Shown here: piece after piece, positions 9,353 to 18,187 of the stretch | Position numbering within the stretch: position 1 is the first letter of the stretch | Layout of the letters: every line of letters starts with the position of its first letter | Source: CAVPMN01 sp963706425 | Lineage (GTDB): Bacteria > Actinomycetota > Acidimicrobiia > Acidimicrobiales > Acidimicrobilacustridaceae | Assembly: GCA_963706425.1 (NCBI GenBank) | Contig: CAVPMN010000020.1 | Span: 1,302,001-1,366,000, forward strand | Length of the DNA stretch: 64,000 bases | Direction: 5' to 3' | The notes under the pieces: model-generated | Told to the model about the DNA's origin: nothing | Seen by the model: the letters and a program-made list of their open reading frames with translations, nothing else | Database searches by the model: none | Position numbers and translations under genes: made by a program

Positions 9353-10127
9353 CGGACAATCCTGGCAGGTCGAGCTGTGGAGTGACGGCGCGAACGCCGC
9401 GCCAGTAGATCGCCGACGCCACCGCCGCGGTGATGAGCAGGCCGACGGCGCCGAACACGAACGAGGCGGCCACCGTCGCCACGACCAACTCGACCACGAT
9501 GACCACGCGCCGCACCGGTTCGCCCAGCGCGTCGAAGCGACGGTGGAACGCGGCCAGTCGCTCGGGCGTGGTGAGCCGTGCGCCGAGGAAGATGGCTGCA
9601 CCTCGCACCGACGAGAACACCATCACGATGGTGAAGGCGGCCCAAGGCGTGCCCGTGAGCGCGGCCAGCGCCAGCGTCAGGTAGACGGCCGCCGTCATGA
9701 TGTAGGTGGCCAGCCCGGCACCGATCTGCAGACCGAACCCGGCGCCGTAGACCCACGACCGATAACGGCTGAGCCAGAGCTCGTTGACCTGGCGACGGTG
9801 GTGAGGGATGGGCGGCCCGAGCAGGCCGGCGTCGAGTGCTGCGGCGACCAGCGCCAGCACCGCACCGGCGGCCAGCGCGCCCGACGAGCTGACACCGAGG
9901 GCACCCACTGCGGCCGCCGCCGCCGCGGCAGCCGAACCGAGGGCTGCGCCGCCGACCAGCGCACCGACCAGGAACCACAACGATGTCGAGCGGAACCGGT
10001 AGCCGCGGCCCTGCTCGGCCAGCGGGGTGATGGTGGAGAGCATCGACAGGCCACACGGCGACCAGGTGGAGCGCACCGCCGCCGCGACGGCCACCACGAC
10101 CGCCAGCACACCGATTGCATAGGTCAC
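9258..10127 (-). CDS. Polytopic membrane protein with an SPCGLSM motif
   Basis: About 289 residues from a GTG start at 10127, preceded by a strong ribosome-binding site (AGGAGG at 10135-10140). It has about six hydrophobic helices. An early motif, STWSPCGLSMLSTITPL, resembles the Pro-Cys-rich turn of DsbD/CcdA/MauE-like membrane redox proteins, but only one Cys is present, so thiol relay is uncertain. An Ala-rich helix lies near residue 65. The frame runs 95 bases past the start of the MOSC gene, giving a low-complexity tail after about residue 255. A frameshift just before the true stop is likely, so treat the C-terminus as unreliable. Confidence 0.7.
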   Translation of the reverse strand: MTYAIGVLAVVVAVAAAVRSTWSPCGLSMLSTITPLAEQGRGYRFRSTSLWFLVGALVGGAALGSAAAAAAAAVGALGVSSSGALAAGAVLALVAAALDAGLLGPPIPHHRRQVNELWLSRYRSWVYGAGFGLQIGAGLATYIMTAAVYLTLALAALTGTPWAAFTIVMVFSSVRGAAIFLGARLTTPERLAAFHRRFDALGEPVRRVVIVVELVVATVAASFVFGAVGLLITAAVASAIYWRGVRAVTPQLDLPGLSDATRSALALSRQVDDGGAGRPDVVGVARPGG

Positions 10128-10298
10128 AGGCAGCCCTCCTGGCGCGGCGCAGCGATGGGCTCGATCGTAGTCCCACGGATCCGAGCTCCTGCTCGGCTGA
10201 ACATGTCGCGCCGGTCGGGGCGCTGGACCCGGGATCCGCGACAGGTTCGGGGAGGTGGCAGGAAAGGTGGGAAACTGCGCCTTGATGCCACGGGCCCC

Positions 10299-11400
10299 GT
10301 GAGCGACAGTCATCAGGTGCCCACGCCCACCGCCGCCGGTGCCTCCCCCACCCGTCGCGTGGTCGTCGTGGTCTTCGACCGCTTCCAGAGCCTCGACGCG
10401 CTCGGTCCGATCGAGGTGTTCGATCACGCCAACGGCTCGCTGCGCCAGCGGGCCTACCAGCTCGACGTGGCCGCTCCCGACGCAGGGCCGGTCGCCGCGA
10501 GCAGCGGCGTCACCCTGGCCGTCGAGCACGCCCTCGCCGACATCGTCGGCCCCATCGACACGCTCGTGGTCGCCGGCGGTCTCGGCGTCTATCCGGCACT
10601 GCGCGATCCGGCGGTGGTCGCCCACATCCGCCGCCTCGCCGGCGCAGCGCGCCGCGTGACGTCGGTGTGCACGGGCGCGTACCTGCTGGCCGAGGCCGGC
10701 CTGCTCGCCGGGCACCGCGTGACGACGCACTGGATGTCGTGCGCCGACCTCCAGGAGCGCTACCCCGATCTCGACGTCGATCCCGAGCCGATCTTCATCC
10801 GCGAGGGCAACCTGGCCACGTCGGCCGGCGTGACGGCCGGCATGGATCTCGCCCTGCACCTCGTCGAGGAGGACCACGGCCACGCTTTGGCGCTGGAGGT
10901 GGCCCGATCGCTCGTGCTCTTCCTGCGCCGACCTGGCACGCAGGCGCAGCTCTCCGCCGTGCTCGCCCACCAGGCGACGGCCTCCGCACCGCTGCGCGAG
11001 CTGCAGCAGTGGGTGGTCGAGCACCTCGATGAGGACCTCACCGTGGCGCGCCTCGCCGCTCGCGCCCACCAGAGCCCCCGCACGTTCGCCCGCCGGTTCC
11101 GGGACGACGTGGGCACGACGCCGGCGCGATGGGTCGAAGGTCTGCGCCTCGAAGAGGCGCGCCGCCTGTTGGAGACCACCACCGAGCCCGTCGACCAGGT
11201 GGCCCGACGTTGCGGGCTGCAGCCCGAGGCGATCCGCCGACTCTTCCATCGCAACCTCGGGGTGGGGCCGAGCGAGTACCGCCGGCGATTCGGCACGCCG
11301 ATCGTCGCCGACAGGTCCACCAGCCAGGCCCACCACCGAGCTCGATCACCACACAGGCGATCGCCACACCGGCGATCACGTCAGGAGGAACGCGTCATGA
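10299..11400 (+). CDS. GlxA-type transcriptional regulator (DJ-1/PfpI domain plus AraC helix-turn-helix)
   Basis: The N-terminal DJ-1/glutamine-amidotransferase-like domain spans about residues 14-190. It contains RVVVVVFDRFQSLDALGP and the nucleophile-elbow-like VTSVCTGAYLLAEAGLL. The C-terminal AraC domain spans about 225-330 (LAARAHQSPRTFARRF and VDQVARRCGLQPEAIRRLF). GlxA-type regulators control catabolic genes, and the neighbouring DJ-1 gene is a likely target or partner. The frame stays open through the next gene's ribosome-binding site and start, giving an apparent fusion. In the +1 frame the first stop is the TGA of ATGA at 11397-11400, so a late indel is likely. I placed the end there. 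The start is GTG 10299 or GTG 10317. Confidence 0.85.
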
Positions 11401-12007
11401 CCGCAGCTGAGATTCCCACCGTCGGCATCATCCTGTTCGAGGGGGCCGAGGAGCTCGACTGGGCCGGCCCGTGGGAGGTGTTCACCCTCGCCGGCACCAA
11501 CGGCGCGCTGCGCGCCGTCACCATCGCCGAGGGCTCACCCGTGACCTCGGCCAAGGGCCTGCGCGTCCTGCCCGATCACTCCTTCGACGACGCCCCGCCG
11601 CTCGACGTGATCGTCGTGCCCGGCGGCCTGGCCACCCGGGAGCAGGTCGACAACGAGCGCTGATCGGCTTCCTCCGCGAACGGTGCCCGCAGGCCGACTG
11701 GGTCACCAGCGTGTGCACCGGCGCCATCCTCCTCGAAGCCGCCGGGCAGCTCGACGGGCGCAAGGCCACCACCCACTGGGCCGCCCTCGACGAGCTCGGC
11801 CAGCGGGCCGACGTCGAGGTGGTGCGCGGCGAGCGCTACGTGATCGACGGCAACGTCGCCACCGCGGCCGGCGTGTCCGCGGGCATCGACCTGTCGCTCT
11901 GGTTGGTCGGCGAGCTGCTGGGCGAAGAGACCGGTCGGGTCACGTCGCTGTTCATGGAGTACGACCCGGAACCGCCGTTCGCCATCGCCGACCTGCGCGG
12001 CTTCTGA
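11397..12007 (+). CDS. DJ-1/PfpI family protein, one frameshift
   Basis: Begins MTAAEIPTVGIILFEGAEEL at ATG 11397, 9 bp after the strong ribosome-binding site AGGAGG. Both signature regions are present: ELDWAGPWEVFTLAG and, after the frame change, DWVTSVCTGAILLEAAGQL with the expected reactive Cys. One base is missing near 11656-11662: GAGCGC-TGATC should read on as LIGFLRERCP instead of stopping. Length is 2 mod 3, as expected for one missing base. It is a full-length single-domain protein of about 203 residues, similar to isonitrile hydratase-like and uncharacterised DJ-1 proteins. The catalytic function is undetermined. It is probably co-transcribed with the GlxA-type regulator. Confidence 0.85.
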
Positions 12008-12020
12008 CCGCCTGACGCAT

Positions 12021-12100
12021 CGCTCGGCCGTCCCCGCCGGCCTCGGCACGCACGCTCGGCCGCCCGCCACCACCGCTCGGCCGTCCCCGCCGGCCTCGGC
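12021..12100. repeat. 27-bp direct repeat in the gap between convergent genes
   Basis: An identical 27-bp unit starting CGCTCGGCCGTCCCCGCCGG occurs at 12021-12047 and 12074-12100. A partial copy (CGCTCGGCCGCCCGCC) sits between them at 12053. The array fills most of the 99-bp interval between the DJ-1 gene and the membrane protein gene. It may be a slippage product or part of a transcription-end structure. Confidence 0.7.
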
Positions 12101-12106
12101 GCGGCG

Positions 12107-12508
12107 TCAGGACGTGAGGGCGGTGACGTCGACCACGGCCGACACGAACAGCAGCAAGAGGATCGATCCGCCGAACGCGGCATAGGCCCAGCGATAGCGG
12201 TGGTCGGCCGCGAAGAACCGTCGGGTCGAGAAGATGATGGCCGTGATCGAGACGATCGAGAGCACGATGCCGACGATGGGACCGGCCGTGCCCGACAGGT
12301 CGACGATGGGCGCCAGCACCGGCAACAGCAGGTAGGTGATGGTGCAGCGCACCGCAGAGATGGCGATCGACTTGCTGAACGCGTTGTGCGCCCCGACGAT
12401 GCTCTCGCGTGGGCCGTTCTCGGGCAGTCGCAAGAGCTGGCGCATGCGCCGATCGGCCGCCGAACGGGTGGCGGCGACCGGCGAGGTCGGCTGCATCGTG
12501 CGCTCCAT
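12107..12508 (-). CDS. Small membrane protein with three predicted helices
   Basis: A 133-residue protein. The N-terminal 45 residues are polar and Arg-rich. Hydrophobic helices follow at about 50-70 (AVRCTITYLLLPVLAPIVDL), 75-94 (AGPIVGIVLSIVSITAIIF) and 107-130 (AYAAFGGSILLLLFVSAVV). No motif assigns a function. Similar small proteins are widespread in actinobacteria without a known role. It stands alone between the 27-bp repeats and the PAS-GGDEF gene. Confidence 0.75.
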   Translation of the reverse strand: MERTMQPTSPVAATRSAADRRMRQLLRLPENGPRESIVGAHNAFSKSIAISAVRCTITYLLLPVLAPIVDLSGTAGPIVGIVLSIVSITAIIFSTRRFFAADHRYRWAYAAFGGSILLLLFVSAVVDVTALTS

Positions 12509-12568
12509 GGCCGAGAACCGTAGGCGGCGCAGGCACCCGTCGTCACACCAGGGACCGATGCGGGTCGA

Positions 12569-13889
12569 TCAGCGGCGCGACGCCTTCGATGCGTAGAGGG
12601 CGCGGTCCGCTTGCTCGAGGGTCTCCTCGCCCAGACGTCCGTCGGTGTGGGCCATCCCGATGCTGATGCCCACCGAGACCTGCTCCCCCGACAGATCGAA
12701 CGGGCTGTCGAGGGCCTGGGTGAGACGAGCCGAGAGCTCGGTGGCTTGATCGGGCGACGCTCCTCTGAGCAGCACCGCGAACTCGTCGCCTCCGAGTCGC
12801 GCCACCAGATCGTCGGCGCGCACGTGGGCCCGCAACCGGTCGGCGACCTGCCGCAGCAAAGCGTCGCCCGCCAGGTGGCCGAGCGCGTCGTTCACCGGTT
12901 TGAAGCGGTCGAGGTCGCAGTAGAGCACCGCTCCCCCACGTCGCTCCTGTTCGAGTGCGTCGAAGAACACCTGCCGGTTGGCCAGCCCCGTGAGCGGATC
13001 GCGATAGGCCGCGTCCTCGAGACGACCGATCTGATGTCGCCACCGCAGGATCAGCTCGACGAAGCGCTTGGCCACCGACATGCCGTACGCGTGGCCGGTG
13101 GCTGGCCGGCCGCTGTCGCGCACGAACACGGTGACGAGCGCGCGCACGTCGCTGGCGATGTCGTCGACCGGCTCGACCCAGAGGCTGCCGCGCGCGAGTG
13201 CCCGCGCCGCCCGGGCGCGCGCCGGGTCGAGCGCGTCGGGTGACTCCTCGTGCGCGCCCTCGCCCGACGAACGGGCGCGCGCCCACGGGCCGCCCGGTTC
13301 GTCCTCGGCCCCGGTGAGCTCGACCGGGAGCCCGGTCGACACGAACCGATGACCGCCGGCCCTGCTCGAACCAGGCGATGGCGATCATCGAGCCGTTGGG
13401 CTGCCAGGCGAAGACGTCGAGCACCGGGGCGAGGGTTTCGGCCGTGCTCGCGCCACCGCTCAGCAGGAGTTGCAGCACCAGGTCGGTGGCGTGCTGGTAG
13501 TCGGCGGGTCGGCAGAAGACGGCCATGTGCGAGCCGAGGCCGTCGTCGACCGCCACGTTGCTGGCGGTGAGATCGACCTCGGCCCAGGTGCCGTCCGCGC
13601 AGAGCAGCCGGAAGCTCGAGGTGCCTGCCGGCGCGCCGTAGTCAGCCGAGGTCATCACGCCGGCGAGCGCCCGTTCGAGGTCGTCCGGGTGCACGAACTC
13701 GGCCACGCTGCGGCCGATCATCTGGCCGGGTGACCAGCCGAGGATGACTCGGCTCGACTCGTTCGCGAAGGTGATGTTGCCCACCGTGTCGAACGCGCAG
13801 ATGAAGTCGAACACGTTCTCGACCAGCTCTTCGTAGAACGCCGGGCGAGCCGGTCGGTCCCGCATGCTCGCGAACGTACCCGGCACCAC
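12569..13889 (-). CDS. PAS-GGDEF diguanylate cyclase, one frameshift
   Basis: The N-terminal PAS domain spans about residues 10-135 (FDFICAFDTVGNITFANESS, FVHPDDLERAL). A linker of about 130 residues follows, then a GGDEF domain (YRDPLTGLANRQVFFDAL, DLDRFKPVNDALGHLAGD, RADDLVARLGGDEFAVLL). The active-site GGDEF is intact. The inhibitory-site RxxD (RADD) sits exactly five residues before it, so a product-inhibited, active cyclase is expected. The frame breaks near 13355, where the reading continues GHRFVSTGLPVEL; length is 1 mod 3. The start may be GTG 13889 or ATG 13865 (MRDRPARPAFYEE). The PAS signal is unknown. It lies 3 bp downstream of the cNMP-binding gene. Confidence 0.88.
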
Positions 13890-13892
13890 TCC

Positions 13893-14282
13893 TCAGGTCG
13901 CGGTTCGCCAGGCGTCGGTGGGCACGAGCTGGGCAGCCCATCGAAACGCGGGCCCGTTCACGACGAGCAGCTCGAGGGGAGTGGCCGCCACCAGCGTGAC
14001 GTCGCTCGGGATGCCCTGCACGAGCGACACGCCGCCCACCTGGGTGCCCGGACCGAACCGGTCGACCGGCTCACCGTGACGGAGTGCGATCACCTCGCCA
14101 CTCAACACGACGACGAACTGGCGCGCGGGGCGACCCTCCCGGCCGATGGTCGTGCCGGCGGGCACGTGGGCTCGGTCGGTGTTGGCGGTCAACGACCGCA
14201 GCACCGACGGGGCGATCCCGTCGAAGGGCGCCACCCCGTCGAACATCGAGATGTCGCGATCGAACCGATGTCTGAGCTTCAT
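13893..14282 (-). CDS. Stand-alone cyclic-nucleotide-binding-like domain protein
   Basis: A 129-residue single domain of the CRP/cNMP-binding beta-roll type. The sequence runs DGIAPSVLRSLTANTDRAHV, then PAGTTIGREGRPARQFVVVL, then SGEVIALRHGEPVDRFGPG, and ends with a helix. The phosphate-binding cassette is poorly conserved: the region GGVSLVQGIPSDVTLVAAT stands where cAMP binders have GExAL...R.A. The Arg is absent, so nucleotide binding is doubtful. There is no DNA-binding domain. It is immediately upstream of the PAS-GGDEF gene on the same strand (3-bp gap), so it may modulate that protein or be co-regulated with it. Confidence 0.8.
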   Translation of the reverse strand: MKLRHRFDRDISMFDGVAPFDGIAPSVLRSLTANTDRAHVPAGTTIGREGRPARQFVVVLSGEVIALRHGEPVDRFGPGTQVGGVSLVQGIPSDVTLVAATPLELLVVNGPAFRWAAQLVPTDAWRTAT

Positions 14283-14320
14283 GCGATCTCTCCTTTCAGG
14301 CCGCCCCGAGGCGGGACGGG

Positions 14321-14923
14321 TCAGCGGGCAGATCGCGCCCAGAGGCGGGGCGGATCAATGGGCAGGGCCAGGGACTGCGGACGTCGGAGGGTTGCCGACC
14401 CGAAAGGCCGGGGCACCGGCAGCTCGACCTCGACCTCGCCCATGCCGGCGAACGAGGTGCGCGCCCCGGGTGCCATCTGGCGCAGGAACTCGCGAGCGCG
14501 GGCGTTGTCGGCCTGCACGACCGCCACCACCGCGTCGGTGCCCGACCGATCGGCCTCGCGGGCCACGGCCCCGAAGAGCGAGCGGCCGATGCCTCGGCGG
14601 AACCAAGCGTCCTCGACGAGGAACGCGGCCTCGGCGGTGCCGTCGCGACCCCAGGCCAGCGTGGCCATGCCCCGGATGTCGTCGTCCGCGACCGCCACCC
14701 ACGACCGGTGGCGGTCGGTCGGGTGGGCCACCCGCTCGAGCTCGCGGCGCACGGCGTAGCCGACTGCCCCGTGGAAGCGGCGCAGCAGCGTGTCGGGAGA
14801 GCACCGGTCGAGCAGCGCCGCCAGGGCCCGACCGTCGCCGCCGTGCGCCGGCCGGATCGTCACGGGCACGGCCGCGGGCGCCGGCCTGGAGAGGGGCAGG
14901 GGGTCGATCTGCATCGGTTCCAT
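14321..14923 (-). CDS. GNAT-family N-acetyltransferase
   Basis: A 200-residue protein. The GNAT core runs from about residue 20 (VTIRPAHGGDGRALAALLDR) to 145. The acetyl-CoA-binding motif A is AFLVEDAWFRRGIGRSLF, with R/G-x-x-G-x-G/S spacing, and a preceding beta strand is WVAVADDDIRGMATLAWG. The C-terminal 50 residues are Pro/Arg-rich and unlike the family. The substrate is unknown. It is divergent from the TetR gene at 14992, with tandem operators and a good promoter between them, so the TetR protein probably controls it. Confidence 0.88.
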   Translation of the reverse strand: MEPMQIDPLPLSRPAPAAVPVTIRPAHGGDGRALAALLDRCSPDTLLRRFHGAVGYAVRRELERVAHPTDRHRSWVAVADDDIRGMATLAWGRDGTAEAAFLVEDAWFRRGIGRSLFGAVAREADRSGTDAVVAVVQADNARAREFLRQMAPGARTSFAGMGEVEVELPVPRPFGSATLRRPQSLALPIDPPRLWARSAR

Positions 14924-14929
14924 ACGGTG

Positions 14930-14958
14930 ATAATGACTAGACCAGTCGTCATAGTCAA
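14930..14958 (-). promoter_or_regulatory. Promoter of the GNAT gene, predicted leaderless
   Basis: On the minus strand TTGACT (14958-14953) and CATTAT (14935-14930) are separated by exactly 17 bp. The start codon begins 6 bases after the -10 box, so the transcript should be leaderless. The first TetR-type operator copy (14938-14953) lies almost wholly inside the spacer, where a bound repressor would block RNA polymerase. Confidence 0.6.
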
Positions 14959-14974
14959 TAGACCAGTCGCCATA
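14938..14974. promoter_or_regulatory. Tandem TetR-type operators
   Basis: TAGACCAGTCGTCATA (14938-14953) is repeated as TAGACCAGTCGCCATA (14959-14974), 15 of 16 identical, spaced 21 bp (two helical turns). The first copy is flanked by a GACT-N5-AGTC inverted repeat (14935-14947). Placement between the divergent GNAT and TetR starts fits repression in both directions. LmrA/YxaF-type TetR regulators are known to use tandem sites containing a similar AGACC core; I cannot verify the match to their consensus here. Confidence 0.65.
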
Positions 14975-14991
14975 CTGCTAGTATTGGAGAC

Positions 14992-15562
14992 GTGGCATCT
15001 GACACACGAGACCGACTGATCCTCACCACCGCCCGCCTCCTGCGCCGGCAGGGCTACGCCGCCACCGGGCTCAACCAGGTGATGGCCGAGGCCGAGGCGC
15101 CCGAAGGGGTCGATGTACTTCCACTTCCCCGGCGGCAAGGAGGAGCTGGCCGCCGCGGCGGTCGATCTGTTCGCGGCCCGCATCACCACCAACCTCACCG
15201 ACCGCCTGGCCCGTTCGAGCGCCGACGAGGCGATCAGCGGCTTCTTCGACGCCTACATCGAGCACATGGAGCGCACGGAGTTCCGCGACGGTTGTGCGGT
15301 CGCCACGGTGGCCCTCGACGAGGCGGGCACCCATCAGTTGCTCGCCGACGCCGCCGGTCGCGCCCTGCGCACGTGGGTCGATCTGCTGGCCGACGCGCTG
15401 GTGTCGGAAGGGCACGGGCGCGACGAGGCCCACGGTGTCGCCACGCTCGTCATCGCCACCATCGAAGGTGCCATCGTCATGAGCAAGGGACAAGGGAGCA
15501 CCGAGCCACTCGCCACCGTTCGCGACACGCTGCACCGGCTGCTCGCGGTGCCCGTCGCCTGA
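14992..15562 (+). CDS. TetR-family repressor, LmrA/YxaF type, one frameshift
   Basis: The helix-turn-helix is in the first 50 residues (DRLILTTARLLRRQGYAATG, LNQVMAEAEAP). The frame then breaks in the four-G run at 15106-15109. With one G removed it reads APEGSMYFHFPGGKEELAAA, the diagnostic junction of the LmrA/YxaF group. Length is 1 mod 3, as expected. The C-terminal ligand domain follows (FRDGCAVATVALDEAG and the helix at TLVIATIEGAIVMSKGQG). Full length is about 190 residues, normal for the family. It probably represses itself and the divergent acetyltransferase through the sites at 14938-14974. The inducer is unknown. Confidence 0.9.
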
Positions 15563-15571
15563 CGACGTTCG

Positions 15572-18142
15572 CTACTCCTCGGCCACCGCCGCCAACACGT
15601 CGAGCCGGCCGGCCCGCCACGCAGGTAGCAGACCGGCGACGACGCCGGCCATCACCGCACCCAACGCGATCGCCCCGACCATCACGAACGGCACGTCGAC
15701 CGTGACCCGTTCGTCGAAGGGGAGCGTCTCGACCATCGCCCAACCGAGGAGCACGCCGAGCACGACGCCGACGAGCGCGCCGAGCGCGGCGATGACCACC
15801 GCCTCCTGCAGGACGGTCGCACCGAGCTGACGTCGACGGGCCCCGACCGTGCGCAGCAAGCCGAGCTCGCGGGTGCGCTCGTACACCCCCAGGAGCAGGG
15901 TGTTGGCGATCCCCAGCAGGCCGATGATGAGGGCGAGGCCCAGCAACGCATAGAGGTAGGAGATCCGGCTCACCACCGTCGACACCTGCTGGTCGCGGTA
16001 GTCACCGACGTCGAGCACCTCGGTGCCCGGCCACGGCTCGAGCGCCGATGCGAGGATCGGGGCGGCACGGTCGCGGTCGACGCCGTCGGCCAGGCGCACG
16101 AGGACTCGGGCGTCGACCCGCGACGAGACGGGCACGAACGGATCCCATCCGGCGTGTGAGAACAGGTATTCGCCGTTGCGCGTCAGCGCTCGGTCATAGA
16201 CCGCACCGATGCGCACCGTCGTATCGCCGCCGTAAGGAAACGCCACCTCCAACAGGTCGCCGATCGCCACACCGTCGCGCTCGGCCTGCGACCGGGCCAC
16301 CGCGATGGTCGCCGGCCCGAGCTGGTCGAGGTCCCCTTCGCTGACGTCGAGATCGACGATGCCGGGCACCGCCGCGGGGTCGACGGCGAGGACGAACTCC
16401 TGACCGTCGACGATGCCGACGACCCCCACCCGCACGCCGGCGGCGGTCGCCACCTCGGGAAGGGCCTGCAGCGTCGGCGCCACGTCGGTGCTCACTCCAC
16501 CGCCGTCGGCCGACACGACGAAGTCGCCCTGGACGGTCTGGTCGACGACCCGACCGACGGTCGTCGCCAGTGAGGCCGATGCCACGGTGATGACGATGAC
16601 GAGGCTGACGCCGATCACCAACGCGGCCGCGGTCGACGAGGTGCGGCCCGGGTTGCGCAGTGCGTTGCGTTGGGCCAGCCGACCGGTGACACCCGAGGCA
16701 CGAGCCAGCGGCGCGCCGAGCGACGCGACGATCGGTGGGGTCACCACGGGCCCGGCCACGGCGAAGCCAACGATCGCCGGCATGGCCGCCGACAGCACGA
16801 GCGCGGTGGCGGTCTCGCTGGCCTGACCGATGGCGGTCTGGACGATGTACGCGGCCAGCACCGCCAGCGCGGCACCGACGAGCAGCCGGGTGCGCACGCG
16901 ACGCACCGACTCGACCGACGCCTGCCGGAATGCCTCGATCGGTGCGGTGCGGGCGGCTCGCCATCCCGGCACCAGCGCCGCCGCGCACGTCACCGCCACG
17001 GCCAACGCAACCGGAACGACGAACGCTCCGGGCGCGACGACCAGCGGCGTGTCGGGCACGTCGAACCCGAAACGCTCGATGAGGGCGGCGAGCCCGCGCG
17101 CCACCGCGACGGATGCGGCGGCGCCGAGTGCAGCCGCCACGAGCGCCACCGCGAGCGCCTCGACCAGCACCGATCCGAGCACCTGCCGGCGCGAGGCGCC
17201 GAGGGCGCGGAGCAACGCCAGCTCGCGGGTGCGCTGCGTCACGATGATCGTGAACGTGTTGACGATGATGAACGCACCTACGAACAGCGCGATCAGTCCG
17301 AACGCCGACACGAGTTGGACGAACAGGTCGACCACCTCACCGATCGCGTCCTGGCGTTCGACGACGAGATCGGCTCCGGTCAGCACCTCGACGCCCGGCA
17401 GCCCTGCTTCTCGCAGCGATGTCACCAGCGTCGCGACATCGATGCCATCTGCGGCGACGACGTCGATTCGATCGACACGATCGGGCTCCCCCACCAGGCC
17501 CTGCAGCCACCGCTCCTCACCGAGGACTGCGGGCACACCGCCGTAGGACGCGCCGGCGAACGACGCCAGGCCCACCACGGTGGTGGCGACTTGTTCGCCG
17601 GCCACCACCAAGATGAGCCGATCACCGACTGCGAACCCACCCTCGTCGACTGCGATGCGGTCGGCCACCACCTCGTTCGGCGCGACAGGAGCGCGACCCT
17701 CGCTCAGCGTCCACGCGTTCAGCGCCGCGGTCTCCGGCCAGTCGAGCACCCAGGTAGAGCCACCCACCCTGGGGTCGCGCAGGGCCTGGCCGTCGCTCGT
17801 GAGCACCCGGATGTCGGCCTCGAGCGACCCCTCCGCCGCGTCGACGCCGGGAATCGCCGAGATCTCCTCGATCAGGTCGGTCGAGATGCGGTCACGGCGA
17901 CCCTCGCCGTCCTCTCCGACAGTGCGATCCGATCGCACCACCACGTCGATGCGGCTGTACGCGTCGGACCACACCTCGCTCAGGCTCGTCTCGACCGTGG
18001 CGCCGAGCAGGCGGGTGCCCGCCATGAAGGCGACGCTCAGCAGCACCGCCAGACCGGTGGCGACCAGGCGCACCCGATGGGCGGCAACGCCCCGCAACGC
18101 CACCCGGAGCATCGCCATGCCGACCAGCATGCCTGGCGGCAC
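15572..18142 (-). CDS. FtsX-type ABC transporter permease, orphan
   Basis: An 856-residue permease with two FtsX-like halves. TM1 is near residues 25-45 (LVATGLAVLLSVAFMAGT). A large extracytoplasmic domain follows (SRIDVVVRSDRTVGEDGEGR). Helices around 280-300 carry the motif IIVTQRTRELALLRALGASR. The second half ends with the repeat motif GVYERTRELGLLRTVGARRR and a final helix pair. This architecture matches actinobacterial exporters that work with a separate ATPase. No ATPase gene adjoins it, so it must recruit one encoded elsewhere; the nearest is at 36388. ATG codons at 18142, 18118 and 18112 are all possible starts; MLRVALRGVAAHR at 18112 best fits the family. Confidence 0.88.
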   Translation of the reverse strand: MPPGMLVGMAMLRVALRGVAAHRVRLVATGLAVLLSVAFMAGTRLLGATVETSLSEVWSDAYSRIDVVVRSDRTVGEDGEGRRDRISTDLIEEISAIPGVDAAEGSLEADIRVLTSDGQALRDPRVGGSTWVLDWPETAALNAWTLSEGRAPVAPNEVVADRIAVDEGGFAVGDRLILVVAGEQVATTVVGLASFAGASYGGVPAVLGEERWLQGLVGEPDRVDRIDVVAADGIDVATLVTSLREAGLPGVEVLTGADLVVERQDAIGEVVDLFVQLVSAFGLIALFVGAFIIVNTFTIIVTQRTRELALLRALGASRRQVLGSVLVEALAVALVAAALGAAASVAVARGLAALIERFGFDVPDTPLVVAPGAFVVPVALAVAVTCAAALVPGWRAARTAPIEAFRQASVESVRRVRTRLLVGAALAVLAAYIVQTAIGQASETATALVLSAAMPAIVGFAVAGPVVTPPIVASLGAPLARASGVTGRLAQRNALRNPGRTSSTAAALVIGVSLVIVITVASASLATTVGRVVDQTVQGDFVVSADGGGVSTDVAPTLQALPEVATAAGVRVGVVGIVDGQEFVLAVDPAAVPGIVDLDVSEGDLDQLGPATIAVARSQAERDGVAIGDLLEVAFPYGGDTTVRIGAVYDRALTRNGEYLFSHAGWDPFVPVSSRVDARVLVRLADGVDRDRAAPILASALEPWPGTEVLDVGDYRDQQVSTVVSRISYLYALLGLALIIGLLGIANTLLLGVYERTRELGLLRTVGARRRQLGATVLQEAVVIAALGALVGVVLGVLLGWAMVETLPFDERVTVDVPFVMVGAIALGAVMAGVVAGLLPAWRAGRLDVLAAVAEE

Positions 18143-18187
18143 CGACGAAACGGCCGCGCCTGCCGACGACCGCGCGCCGGCAGGTGA

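Noticed and set aside
9543..10298. Long open frame upstream of the GlxA-type regulator.
   Set aside because: It is antisense to the membrane protein gene, Arg/Gly-rich, and typical of shadow frames in high-GC DNA.
16670..18187. 505-codon plus-strand open frame.
   Set aside because: It is His/Arg/Gln-rich antisense of the FtsX-type permease with no recognisable domain.
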